DNA from: Legionella qingyii
GTDB lineage: Bacteria; Pseudomonadota; Gammaproteobacteria; Legionellales; Legionellaceae
Length of the DNA stretch: 56,969 nt
NCBI RefSeq assembly: GCF_003184185.1
Contig: NZ_QHJG01000030.1
Span: 1 to 56,969 of the forward strand
Direction of reading: 5' to 3'
The position numbers and the translations under genes are program-made. The notes under the pieces were generated by a model. The model saw nothing but the letters and a program-made list of their open reading frames with translations, was not told where the DNA came from and searched no databases. Within the stretch, counting starts at the first letter, position 1, and the number at the start of each line of letters is the position of its first letter. Below, piece by piece: positions 9,232 through 17,932 of this stretch.

Positions 9232-9981
9232 ATGAAATGGTACAACGGCATGAAGCTGATAAGGCATTTCCTTTTTTTTATTCTGTTAGCAGGTACTACA
9301 CTCGTTTATAGCAACAGCATTATAGTAGGCGTTTCAAAATCAGCCCCTCCTTTTTCTGCAGTAGATGGCAGCAATCACTATTTTGGTTTTTGTATCGACC
9401 TGATGAATGAAATTTGTAAACGTCTCAATATCATATGCGAATACAAACCAATTACCATGAAAAACCAACTGGATCAATTAAATGCAGGGAGCATTGATAT
9501 TACTTTTCCGCCAAGCCCCATACCCCAAACCATATCACAAGATTATGTTTACAGTTTGCCCTTTATGACAAGTGATGGACAATTTTTAACCATGTCCTCA
9601 AATATAAAAACCATTGCAGATCTTAAAAACAAAAAAATAGGCACTCTAGAAGCAAGCCACCTTGAAGATACTCTTGCACTTTATACCAGCAGAGATAATA
9701 TAAAAACCTATCCAAAAATTTCTTTAATGATTACGGCTTTACTCAATAATGATGTTGATGCAATTGTGTTGAACATCAATATCTTTAAGTATCTTACGAT
9801 TAATAAAGTGATTAACTTTCAAACTGTAGGCAAACCGATCATTCTGGGAAATGGATATGGAATCCTGGCACTCCCCAAAAATACGGCGCTCATCAACAGC
9901 ATCAACAAGGTTTTATTACAAATGGAAAATGATGGGGCTTATGAAAACATCTATAATAAATACTTCGGCTCCAATTTGTAG
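9232..9981 (+). CDS. Periplasmic amino-acid-type substrate-binding protein
   Basis: A 249-residue family-3 solute-binding protein. The signal peptide runs from the Met at residue 7 (KLIRHFLFFILLAGTTLVYS). The two-lobed domain carries the family landmarks VGVSKSAPPFSAV at the start of the mature chain, FGFCIDLMNEICKRL, an IADLKNKKIGTL hinge and a KYFG-type C-terminus. It probably binds a polar amino acid or similar small ligand. No permease or ATPase gene is adjacent, so it is an orphan, as is frequent in Legionella. Either ATG (9232 or 9250) could be used; neither has a strong ribosome site. Confidence 0.8.
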   Translation: MKWYNGMKLIRHFLFFILLAGTTLVYSNSIIVGVSKSAPPFSAVDGSNHYFGFCIDLMNEICKRLNIICEYKPITMKNQLDQLNAGSIDITFPPSPIPQTISQDYVYSLPFMTSDGQFLTMSSNIKTIADLKNKKIGTLEASHLEDTLALYTSRDNIKTYPKISLMITALLNNDVDAIVLNINIFKYLTINKVINFQTVGKPIILGNGYGILALPKNTALINSINKVLLQMENDGAYENIYNKYFGSNL

Positions 9982-10035
9982 CGCTATGCGGTATAGGTTA
10001 AACTGGCATCTCTTATCAAAGAGACAGGATAAAAC

Positions 10036-10647
10036 ATGTCAGATCGTATTAATAGCGAAGAAATCATCAATCTACATAAAAACTCCATCATCCAATGGAA
10101 AGCCTCAGGTATAGTGCATCAACACCAAGAATTTTATCGCCTAGTTGAAGAAAATCATGCATTTAACTATCAGCTCTGGCATGCAGAAGATAGGGCGCGC
10201 CGTGATGATCAAGGGCATGAATTTGTATACCAGGCAAAGCGAGAAATTGACCGCTTCAATCAATTACGTAATAACCGTATGGAAGCAATGGACGAATGGC
10301 TTTTCAACCAATTGCAACCAGCAGATTATAATGTTTGTCCAGTCAACTCTGAATCACCAGGAATGATCATAGACAGGCTTTCTATTTTGTCTTTGAAATC
10401 TTATCACATGGGGCTACAAACCAAGCGCGAAGATGTTGCACAAGAGCATCGGAACAATTGTGCCCATAAATTAGAAATTATTGATCAACAATTAGAACAA
10501 TTAGCCCAGTGTTTCAAAGAATTACTTGAAGAAGTACAAGCAAAAAAGCGTACGTTTAGAATCTATCATCAATTTAAAATGTATAATGATCCTACTCTAA
10601 ACCCCCAATTGTACTCCCGGGAGAAGAATGGTAACGATTTAAGTTAG
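10036..10647 (+). CDS. DUF4254 domain protein
   Basis: A 203-residue all-alpha protein of the DUF4254 family. Recognisable landmarks are the N-terminal helix with HKNSIIQWK, the FNYQLWHAEDRARRDDQGHEFVYQAKREIDRFNQLRN block, and PVNSESPGMIIDRLSILSLKSYHM. Homologues occur in bacteria of several phyla, sometimes near cell-envelope or glycan genes; the function is unknown. A short ribosome site (AGAGACAGGA) precedes the start. Its last 56 bases overlap the end of the convergent membrane-protein gene. Confidence 0.8.
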   Translation: MSDRINSEEIINLHKNSIIQWKASGIVHQHQEFYRLVEENHAFNYQLWHAEDRARRDDQGHEFVYQAKREIDRFNQLRNNRMEAMDEWLFNQLQPADYNVCPVNSESPGMIIDRLSILSLKSYHMGLQTKREDVAQEHRNNCAHKLEIIDQQLEQLAQCFKELLEEVQAKKRTFRIYHQFKMYNDPTLNPQLYSREKNGNDLS

Positions 10648-12499
10648 TCTCGCTCTTTGAATGAGGCAGTGTGGCGTCTTGTGAGGTTGTTTTATGATAA
10701 AAGAAATTCCAAAATGAAGAACCGCGTTTCGATAGGGAATCAGGGGCTTGGGGTTTCACAGGCTCACTTGATTCCCTTTGAGACTGGGTTTTCATTTTAT
10801 CCATCGACACTTCGGCACCATCTGATTCTTTAGTTTTCGTAGAACCAACCTGGCCTAGAGGTGGACGCCCTAAGCCTTTTGCCAAAGCCCGAAGACCTAA
10901 AACTACTGAAAATAAGACGCCACTTGCGATTGCCAATACCCCCATTACAGGAGTATCGTGATAATGCCCATCAGAATCAGCCTCTTGGGAAAAAGTCATT
11001 GCAAAATTGGAGAAATTATTTCCCTTGGATAGACCTGAAGCAAAAGAGCGGAACACTTCAAACCACTCTTGGAAAAAAGTCTGTGGCGAAGGATCCAGTT
11101 TAAGACCATCTTGTAATGATGTTGCAAAAGTATCTGCAGTTAAAACATCCGTATCTGGGTTCGCCTCGATATGCTTCTTCATCTCCATGATTTGAGTGTA
11201 AGGAGATTCCTTTTGAACCTGTTCTTTGCGTCTCTGCATATGTTGATAATGAGCATTCAAGGTGTAAACGGTCATCCCTATCATAAGCACCAGGCCAGAA
11301 ACGATAATTACTGCCAATAAAGCAGGAGGAAAGCTACTTGCAGTAATTAAAGAAAGCGAAGAAGCTGTAAATAAGATACTGGTCAAAACGCCATAAGCAA
11401 ATAAACCATACTTCATGCCTAACAGACCGGCTGTTAAATAATTGTGGGTTGTTTGGTCTTGTAAGAATTGACGTTCTTCTGCAAATTTCTCAATTAAACG
11501 ACAAACCTCACGCTTCAATCTACTGATTTCCTCTAGGTCTTCATTTCTAATGCTGTTACGTGCTTGTAACTCAAGTAATTTAGCATAGGTTAACTCCAAT
11601 TCTTTAGTAGTTAACGCCAACTTACAGCGTGTTTGGGTAACCTCTAGACGCAACTGAAAATCATATTCTTCATAAATTCGTGAAATAACACAGGATAGCG
11701 TGTACAAAGCGCCAATAATTGTCAGCGCAAGAAGAAGAGGCGGCGAAAGGACCGAAAGACTCACTACACCAATATAAAGATATAACCCATCTAGAAATCC
11801 CCCGGTCGCTACAGCTAAATAGGCATAAACGCGAGTATCTATATCCTGATATTCAATTTTTGATAAATAGGATTTGTGGTCTAAGTGTGTTACGGAGCTC
11901 AACTGTTGGATTTCAAGTAAAAGCTCTTTATTCTTATCCATTTGCATTTTACGCCGCTCAACCATGCTGCGTATCCAAAGACGATTGGCAGCAGCAAATA
12001 TACCTAATACCAATCCCACGGGGATGACCATATATTTGAGGTCCATCCCACTTAACAGGCTTAATACTTGCACTGTACTTCGCCATCCTTTATATGCGTT
12101 CTTTAAGCCTTTCATCAAATCACGAAAATAGGGCCATGCAGACGATATAAATTTTTTTACAGAATCCTTATCCTCTTTATCATAAACACTTGCTAAAAAA
12201 GAAAACGAAACTAAAAAAATTGCTTCTGCAGCAACCGCGGCGATTCCTTCGGGGGAAGTCAGTACTTTATGAATTAAATCAGGATCAGTCTTGGCGATAA
12301 ATACTTCAAAAAAGTATTTAAACATACTGTAGGATGAGCTCAGAGAATCCATAACGGCATAAGCATGATAAATGTAACGATCTTTATCGAGCTTTTGAGC
12401 GAGAAGTCTACTTTGCGCGTCAATACGGCCGGCGATCGCCAAGAGAAAAACGAGGTCTTCAGATTTTAACGATGAATTTTCTTCGGCCTTAATAGTCAT
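10592..12499 (-). CDS. Large membrane/coiled-coil protein, candidate secreted effector
   Basis: A 635-residue protein with at least seven hydrophobic segments arranged mostly in pairs: around 85-110, 150-180, 230-275, 360-405 and a final one near 525-545. Between them are long charged helical stretches (about 180-220, 285-345 and 405-440) predicted to form coiled coils. The C-terminal ~85 residues are polar, rich in Ser, Lys and Pro, and probably disordered. Paired hairpins plus coiled coils and a disordered polar tail are a common layout among Legionella Dot/Icm substrates that insert into host membranes, but no domain is recognised and the effector idea is inference. I prefer the ATG at 12499 over an in-frame TTG four codons upstream. 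It is monocistronic, convergent with the DUF4254 gene. Confidence 0.7.
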   Translation of the reverse strand: MTIKAEENSSLKSEDLVFLLAIAGRIDAQSRLLAQKLDKDRYIYHAYAVMDSLSSSYSMFKYFFEVFIAKTDPDLIHKVLTSPEGIAAVAAEAIFLVSFSFLASVYDKEDKDSVKKFISSAWPYFRDLMKGLKNAYKGWRSTVQVLSLLSGMDLKYMVIPVGLVLGIFAAANRLWIRSMVERRKMQMDKNKELLLEIQQLSSVTHLDHKSYLSKIEYQDIDTRVYAYLAVATGGFLDGLYLYIGVVSLSVLSPPLLLALTIIGALYTLSCVISRIYEEYDFQLRLEVTQTRCKLALTTKELELTYAKLLELQARNSIRNEDLEEISRLKREVCRLIEKFAEERQFLQDQTTHNYLTAGLLGMKYGLFAYGVLTSILFTASSLSLITASSFPPALLAVIIVSGLVLMIGMTVYTLNAHYQHMQRRKEQVQKESPYTQIMEMKKHIEANPDTDVLTADTFATSLQDGLKLDPSPQTFFQEWFEVFRSFASGLSKGNNFSNFAMTFSQEADSDGHYHDTPVMGVLAIASGVLFSVVLGLRALAKGLGRPPLGQVGSTKTKESDGAEVSMDKMKTQSQRESSEPVKPQAPDSLSKRGSSFWNFFYHKTTSQDATLPHSKSETNLNRYHSSPGSTIGGLE

Positions 12500-12615
12500 T
12501 CTTACACACAAAAATGGCCACCTGTTAGGATGCGCGAAGTATATAGATTATTGCTCTTGATGTCAATAATCGTTTCATCATGGGCTAAATAAGTACAATT
12601 TTTGGGTGGTTTATC

Positions 12616-12741
12616 ATGATATCACATTCAGTTCGTACAAAAAATATTTCATTAACCCCACTTACGGGTTGTGACTTAGGATGCAAACCTGCTACGATAT
12701 TGTCCTCATATAAAAACAACTCAGGAAAGAGGATTCAATGA
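12616..12741 (+). CDS. Possible 41-codon leader ORF coupled to the retropepsin gene
   Basis: An ATG preceded by GGGTGG at a good distance opens a 41-codon frame whose TGA overlaps the ATG of the next gene (CAATGA). It contains two cysteines (TGCDLGC) and no signal peptide. The overlap would couple its translation to the downstream operon. It could equally be a chance frame in the 5' leader; codon content is not decisive at this length. Confidence 0.25.
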   Translation: MISHSVRTKNISLTPLTGCDLGCKPATILSSYKNNSGKRIQ

Positions 12742-13259
12742 GATCAATATTTGCTCTCTTTATTTTTGCAGCACTAATGACCGGACCCGTTATGGCATCG
12801 AATGAAGTACAAATTTATGGTTATGTCGAAAAAGTTTCGTTTCCCCAAAAAAATTTGACTCTATCAGCTAAATTAGATACTGGGGCTAAATCAGCATCTT
12901 TAAATGCAACCAACATTACTGAAATTACCAAAAATGGGGTTCCTTATTTACATTTTACCGTTCCTACCAAGACTGGCGATTATATATTTGAAGCCGAATA
13001 CAAAGGCCGAGTAAAAATTAAAGTTCGCGATGGAGAGCATGGTTCAGAAATCATAGCACACGCCCCCATCAAACGCCCCGTTGTACTGCTTGATCTACAA
13101 CTTGGAGATAAGGTTAGAACAATTAAAGTGAATTTAACCAACCGCAAACGGTTCCTCTATCCTTTGCTTTTGGGAAGAGATGCAATTATTGCCTTTAATG
13201 GTGCAGTTAATCCAGCACTCACATTTACGTTAAGAAATCAGAGTCTTAAGAAACAATGA
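12738..13259 (+). CDS. Retropepsin-like aspartic protease (RimK-associated), exported
   Basis: A 173-residue protein with a signal peptide (residues 1-20, cleaved after VMA) and a retropepsin-like domain. The active-site triad D47-T-G-A-K-S-A-S is the hallmark of this 'ATP-dependent zinc protease'/putative aspartyl protease family, and the conserved LLGRDAI near residues 149-155 completes the fold. As the family works as homodimers, one Asp per chain is expected. It is the first gene of an operon with the 7TM transglutaminase-like protein and the RimK-like ligase (4-base ATGA overlaps), a conserved trio described in surveys of amidoligase systems. It probably cleaves a peptide made or modified in the periplasm or envelope. 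Confidence 0.85.
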   Translation: MRSIFALFIFAALMTGPVMASNEVQIYGYVEKVSFPQKNLTLSAKLDTGAKSASLNATNITEITKNGVPYLHFTVPTKTGDYIFEAEYKGRVKIKVRDGEHGSEIIAHAPIKRPVVLLDLQLGDKVRTIKVNLTNRKRFLYPLLLGRDAIIAFNGAVNPALTFTLRNQSLKKQ

Positions 13260-14782
13260 AAAACAACACGCGTCATGTTTATGGATTAATCATTACACTA
13301 TTTATCCTTGGAGCAGGAATTTTTTTGTATCGACACTTCGTACTCGATGTGCCATTAACTGATACTGAAACGATAAACAGTTGGATGGTTGAATCCAACT
13401 TACGTTTCGTTGCGGACCCGAATACGCCGATTAAAGCGAGTTTTAATATCCCTTATTTACCACCGCATTTTGCTATTCTGGATGAGTATTTCGTATCAAG
13501 AAATTATGGGGTAACGACTAACTTAAATGGCGATAACCGGGAAACCGTTTGGTCAATCCGGCGAGCGCATGGCGCGCAATCTCTGTACTACAGGGCAATT
13601 TTTCGCCAAGCAGAGGGCAATGAATCACCTTTAGCGACACCTCCTGCCGCCAAAACACAACCACTTGAAGAAAGTCAAAAATCCGCTGTTGAAACCATTA
13701 CCAGTCAGGTACGACAATCTTCAGCAGATATTAAGACCTTTGCTCAGAGCACGATTAAAGAACTGAATAAAAAAGATGGGAATGCCAAGTTATTAACAAG
13801 TAATGACTTTAGTGATGAACACATTATTAATGCCGCCATTTTAATTTTAAATCAGTCTAAAATTTCTGCAATTCCAGTAAAGGGTATTTATTTATCTCAA
13901 AAAAGCAAAGCTGAATTAAGTTCATTTTTGGCTGTATTCAATGGTAAAAACTGGATTTATATTAACCCTAAAACAGGCGGGGCAGGCTTGCCTAAAGATT
14001 TCCTTATTTGGCAATATGGCAATGAGCCTGTATTTAACGTTGTGGGTGGCAAAAAGGCGCAATTTAATTTGACTGTATCGCCTACGCCCATTAATGCCTT
14101 AAGTATTGCGAAATCGCGAGGACTGCAATCCGATTCGCAACTGTTGCGATTCTCATTATTGCAACTGCCTGTCAATGCTCAGGCCACCTATAAGATTTTA
14201 TTAACTGTGCCCATAGGTGCTTTTATTATCTTAATTCTACGAAATTTTATCGGACTTAAAACGTTTGGAACTTTTATGCCTGTTCTAATCGCTTTAGCTT
14301 TTAGAGAAACCCATGTAGTCTGGGGAATTTCCCTCTTCGTTATTATTGTATCCTTTGGCTTACTGGCTCGTTTTTATTTGGATCAATTGAGGTTGCTTTT
14401 AGTTCCTAGACTCGCGGCAATTCTTACTGTCGTGATTTTGCTAATGATCTTTATTAGTATCATCAGTCAAAATCTTGGACTTGATGCAGGGCTATCAGTT
14501 GCTTTATTCCCTCTGGTTATTTTAACCATGACTATAGAACGTATGTGCATTACTTGGGATGAACGAGGTGCATCAGAAGCCATCAAATCAGGCATAGGCA
14601 GTCTAATCGCTGCAGTTATCTCTTATTGGGCAATGAGTTATGAACCATTACAATACCTGGTGTTTGCTTTCCCAGAATTGATATTAGTTCTGCTCGCTTT
14701 AATCTTATGGTTTGGTCAATATCGGGGATACCGATTATTTGAATTGAAACGCTTTAAATCACTTGCGGGACACGTAAAATGA
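13256..14782 (+). CDS. Inactive-transglutaminase / 7TM membrane protein
   Basis: A 508-residue inner-membrane protein. One N-terminal membrane anchor (about residues 9-28) is followed by a ~280-residue periplasmic domain resembling an inactive transglutaminase. Then come about seven membrane helices from residue 315 to 498, including ILRNFIGLKTFGTFMPVLIALAF, which is typical of the family's first 7TM segment. A Ser/Thr/Gln-rich, probably flexible stretch lies at 120-170. Genes of this type are almost always linked to the retropepsin-like and RimK-like genes that flank it here by ATGA overlaps at both ends. Its role is thought to be receptor- or transporter-like for the ligase product; the ligand is unknown. 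Confidence 0.85.
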   Translation: MKNNTRHVYGLIITLFILGAGIFLYRHFVLDVPLTDTETINSWMVESNLRFVADPNTPIKASFNIPYLPPHFAILDEYFVSRNYGVTTNLNGDNRETVWSIRRAHGAQSLYYRAIFRQAEGNESPLATPPAAKTQPLEESQKSAVETITSQVRQSSADIKTFAQSTIKELNKKDGNAKLLTSNDFSDEHIINAAILILNQSKISAIPVKGIYLSQKSKAELSSFLAVFNGKNWIYINPKTGGAGLPKDFLIWQYGNEPVFNVVGGKKAQFNLTVSPTPINALSIAKSRGLQSDSQLLRFSLLQLPVNAQATYKILLTVPIGAFIILILRNFIGLKTFGTFMPVLIALAFRETHVVWGISLFVIIVSFGLLARFYLDQLRLLLVPRLAAILTVVILLMIFISIISQNLGLDAGLSVALFPLVILTMTIERMCITWDERGASEAIKSGIGSLIAAVISYWAMSYEPLQYLVFAFPELILVLLALILWFGQYRGYRLFELKRFKSLAGHVK

Positions 14783-15732
14783 TTACTCTGTTTCGCCGTT
14801 TAAAAAACCACGGAATATTAAGTATTAACCAGCGTAATTCAGATTTTGTGTTACGCTATAATCCAAGAAAACTATTCCCACTGGTTGATGATAAGTTAAA
14901 AACAAAAAAGCTGGCCCTAAAAGCAGGTATTGCGGTCCCACCTTTATACGATATCATTGAAACAGAACAACAAATAAAAACCATAGAGGAACGTTTAGAA
15001 CCTTATAATGACTTTGTTGTTAAACCAGCTCGTGGTTCTGGTGGAGATGGTATTTTAGTTTTTAAAGATAAAGTTTATGGCCGTTATCGACAAATTAATG
15101 GCAAGCTCACCACAACCCAAGAGCTTAGCTACCATCTATCCTGTCTCCTTTCAGGAGCATATAGCCTCGGTGGTTCCTCAGATTATGCAATTATAGAGAA
15201 ACGGGTTGTAGTAGACCCTGTATTTGCCGAAGTAAGTTATGAAGGCATCCCTGATATTCGCATTATTAGTTTATTGGGTTATCCCGCCATGGCCATGGTG
15301 AGACTCCCAACTCGTTTATCTGGTGGAAAAGCGAATTTACATCAAGGTGCTATTGGTGTTGGAGTAGATCTGGCCACAGGTAAAACCCTTGGTGGTGTAT
15401 ATCATAATGACATCATCGATTATCATCCGGATACCCTGAACACCATCGTAGGCATTGAAGTACCCTATTGGAATAAAATACTTGAGATTGCCTCCAGCTG
15501 CTATGATCTAACAGGCCTAGGCTATCTCGGTGTAGATATAGTTCTTGATAAAGAACACGGACCGTTAATGCTTGAATTAAATGCCCGACCCGGTTTAAAT
15601 ATTCAAATTGCGAACAGGGAAGGCGGATTAAAACGATATCGAATCATTGAAGCCCACTATCAGGAGCATCCTAAAGAATCAGTTGCTGAAAAAGTAGCTT
15701 TTAGCCGTGAACATTTCGCTCGTTTAAAGTAG
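14779..15732 (+). CDS. RimK-like ATP-grasp ligase (alpha-L-glutamate ligase-related)
   Basis: A 317-residue ATP-grasp enzyme of the RimK-related glutamate-ligase family. ATP-binding elements are DFVVKPARGSGGDGI near residue 75-90 and the GYLGVDIVLD...LMLELNARPGLNIQIAN block near the C-terminus, which supplies the Mg-binding Glu and Asn. Such enzymes attach an amino acid (usually Glu) to a protein or peptide amine or carboxylate using ATP, in the cytosol. It ends the three-gene operon; the substrate may be the peptide or small molecule handled by the 7TM protein and protease. Confidence 0.9.
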   Translation: MITLFRRLKNHGILSINQRNSDFVLRYNPRKLFPLVDDKLKTKKLALKAGIAVPPLYDIIETEQQIKTIEERLEPYNDFVVKPARGSGGDGILVFKDKVYGRYRQINGKLTTTQELSYHLSCLLSGAYSLGGSSDYAIIEKRVVVDPVFAEVSYEGIPDIRIISLLGYPAMAMVRLPTRLSGGKANLHQGAIGVGVDLATGKTLGGVYHNDIIDYHPDTLNTIVGIEVPYWNKILEIASSCYDLTGLGYLGVDIVLDKEHGPLMLELNARPGLNIQIANREGGLKRYRIIEAHYQEHPKESVAEKVAFSREHFARLK

Positions 15733-15938
15733 AGCGTGCTGACTCTTACCTCGCTTGCCTGGTGCCTCGGCCTATCACTAAAATCCAGCTCGGCATCACT
15801 CTCTTGGAGATCGCCCCACGTTCGGGACGAGCGCATATTATATTCGGATTAACGTCTATTTTTCGAGATAACTTCTCCTGGTGAGCGCTTAATAATAAGC
15901 CCTCACCGTTCATAATGCCAATAGCAAAGCCTGGCTAA

Positions 15939-17690
15939 TTAATGGAGGCGTAATTCTGTATCCAAAAGAGTTCCATCCTCTTTATATTCACCCGGTTCCA
16001 TTTCTGTAATTTTCCTTTTTTTATGCCCGCTATTTTCGCTAAATTGAAAAGATGGACTCCAAGTCTTCCTTTTTTCATGGAGGCGTTCTTCATCTATTTG
16101 AAGCTCCTCCTCCGAACCACGAGAGAGGTCGGTGTCCACTACATCAACGCTATAACCAGGAGGGAGGATTTTTTCATCTTCTTCTAAATCATGACCAGGT
16201 GTTAAAATGTGCACATCTTCATCATAATCAGTTAGCGGACTCATTTCATTTGTATACTCTTGATCAGAAAACTCGGGGTAGATTGAGTCATCAACCTCAT
16301 CTAAATTATAACCAGGGGTTTTGGGTATCACGTGCTCCATAACGACTTTATCGTTGCTCCAGGTAGCTTGGTAATAATATTGTGACTCATTAAAATCAGT
16401 GAACACTTTAGCCAAAGTCGTCGGGGAGGCTCCGAAATCATAACTCTGATAAAACGCCAAAATTTCTTCACCGGGTAGAATTTGTCGTGTCGTTATATAA
16501 GAATTTGTTGCAAAATCAAAGCGAACATTCATTTCATTTCGGTACTTTGCTCCTTCTATGCAATAGGCTTCTGATGCCTTGTCTTTAGTATAAAGATATC
16601 CGCCCTCGCCTGATTCCACTAAATAATTCGTATCAATATTACGCTGGGCCGCCCACAAGAGCATCTCTTGATTCTTTACCGGCACGCCTTCCATTTTCTG
16701 GCCAACTAGCTCGCATAGGGTTTTCTTCGCAGGAATTTTCTGACCACTAAATAATGAATAACGATATTCCCCATTCCCGCGTACTGTAGGAGCTATATAT
16801 AAATGGTAAGGCGAGTTTCGCTTCAGCTCAATCTTTTGCTCTTTTTGAAAGCGCATTACATCTTCGAGGTTTCTCAAATCATAGATTTTAGGATCTAAAT
16901 TTTTATCTAGATACATTCGTTTTTTTTGTTCTTCTTTGCTTAACATGGCGGCTCTTAATAAAGTGAAAAAATCTTTTATTTCATAACGAGTACTTATCTT
17001 ACTTACTTCAACTGCTTGTGTTTTAGCAAGTTCATGAAGGATATCGACCAAAGTTTGAGGTTGACACATAACTTGAGGTCGCTCCACGGAAAAATAATCA
17101 TCTCCATAAGAAATAGTCAGCTCATCAGCAAATGCAATATTTTTGACTGCAACATAATAGGCATGATAATCAAATAAAATTTGACCATACTCATCTTTAC
17201 GTTGCTTGCAAATCACTTTTACTTCTAAATTAGGTTTATTTGCGTGGTTAACCCAACGAGTACCGGATCCTTCTTTCAACAAATCAATTAATACAGCATA
17301 TTTGTCTTTATCATCTAAATTTAATTTCCAAACATAAGAGGAATCCTCTTGATACGCTTCGACCTTCCTGTCTATCTCAGCATTAGGCCGTATCCCAAAT
17401 AAATCAGTGCCTTTTATTTCTCCGACAATGTCTCCAGCCTTAAATGATTTAGCAGCATAGACCCCTAGTTGCTTGGGGCCAAGATTGGGATTAGCGGCTA
17501 TAATTACATCCTCATCATACTCTGTACATTGATAATTAAAATCTGGTTGGCTGCAATTATTTTTTACATAATTACATAACTTTATGCGAGAATCTTCTTC
17601 GTCAGGAAAAAAAATCAATTCCTCTTTTAGCATTTCCTCCATGGCTTGTACTCTGTCTGAGTTTTTTAAAAATATAATGGGTTTTTTCAT
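15939..17690 (-). CDS. Tandem SET-domain protein, candidate nucleomodulin effector
   Basis: A 583-residue protein with two SET-like modules. The first spans about residues 70-200: LGVYAAKSFKAGDIVGEIKG (the entry strand typical of SET), RWVNHANKPNLEV at 145-157 (equivalent to the family's R-F-x-N-H-x-x-x-P-N) and ELTISYGDDYF at 190-200 with the catalytic-type Tyr195. The second, degenerate, spans about 295-420: SLFSGQKIPAKKTLCELVG, AKYRNEMNVRF at 381-391 in place of the N-H-S motif, and GEEILAFYQSYDF with Tyr414. The C-terminal ~130 residues are acidic and repetitive (PGYNLDEVDDS, PGHDLEEDEKI, PGYSVDVVDTD), then basic (KKRK). SET proteins methylate lysines, classically on histones, and Legionella exports one such enzyme (RomA/LegAS4). 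This one lacks ankyrin repeats. The effector role is inference. Confidence 0.75.
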   Translation of the reverse strand: MKKPIIFLKNSDRVQAMEEMLKEELIFFPDEEDSRIKLCNYVKNNCSQPDFNYQCTEYDEDVIIAANPNLGPKQLGVYAAKSFKAGDIVGEIKGTDLFGIRPNAEIDRKVEAYQEDSSYVWKLNLDDKDKYAVLIDLLKEGSGTRWVNHANKPNLEVKVICKQRKDEYGQILFDYHAYYVAVKNIAFADELTISYGDDYFSVERPQVMCQPQTLVDILHELAKTQAVEVSKISTRYEIKDFFTLLRAAMLSKEEQKKRMYLDKNLDPKIYDLRNLEDVMRFQKEQKIELKRNSPYHLYIAPTVRGNGEYRYSLFSGQKIPAKKTLCELVGQKMEGVPVKNQEMLLWAAQRNIDTNYLVESGEGGYLYTKDKASEAYCIEGAKYRNEMNVRFDFATNSYITTRQILPGEEILAFYQSYDFGASPTTLAKVFTDFNESQYYYQATWSNDKVVMEHVIPKTPGYNLDEVDDSIYPEFSDQEYTNEMSPLTDYDEDVHILTPGHDLEEDEKILPPGYSVDVVDTDLSRGSEEELQIDEERLHEKRKTWSPSFQFSENSGHKKRKITEMEPGEYKEDGTLLDTELRLH

Positions 17691-17731
17691 ATTGATTCTT
17701 CATAGTTCAATGATGGATGAATTTTAATAAA

Positions 17732-17758
17732 AAAAAGTAACCTGTCCAGCTACTTTTT
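17732..17758 (-). terminator. Rho-independent terminator of the ubi operon
   Basis: Read on the minus strand downstream of ubiI: an AAAAAGTA arm, an ~11-base loop and a TACTTTTTTTT arm, so the stem (8 bp plus one further pair) runs directly into a T-tract. It lies between ubiI and the next minus-strand gene and separates the two units. Confidence 0.65.
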
Positions 17759-17932
17759 AGACAAAAACACGGATTGGCTTGCAATTGGGGTAATTTCTTT
17801 CCATTTATTGAAATAACAATTAAATGTGTAATCGTATCTATCCCTAATAATAGAATAATGGATCATTTACTCATCAGATAAATAGCAGTTTTTTTAGCAT
17901 AAATAATCGTGGAAAAAGAGGCGCTCCTAGTG

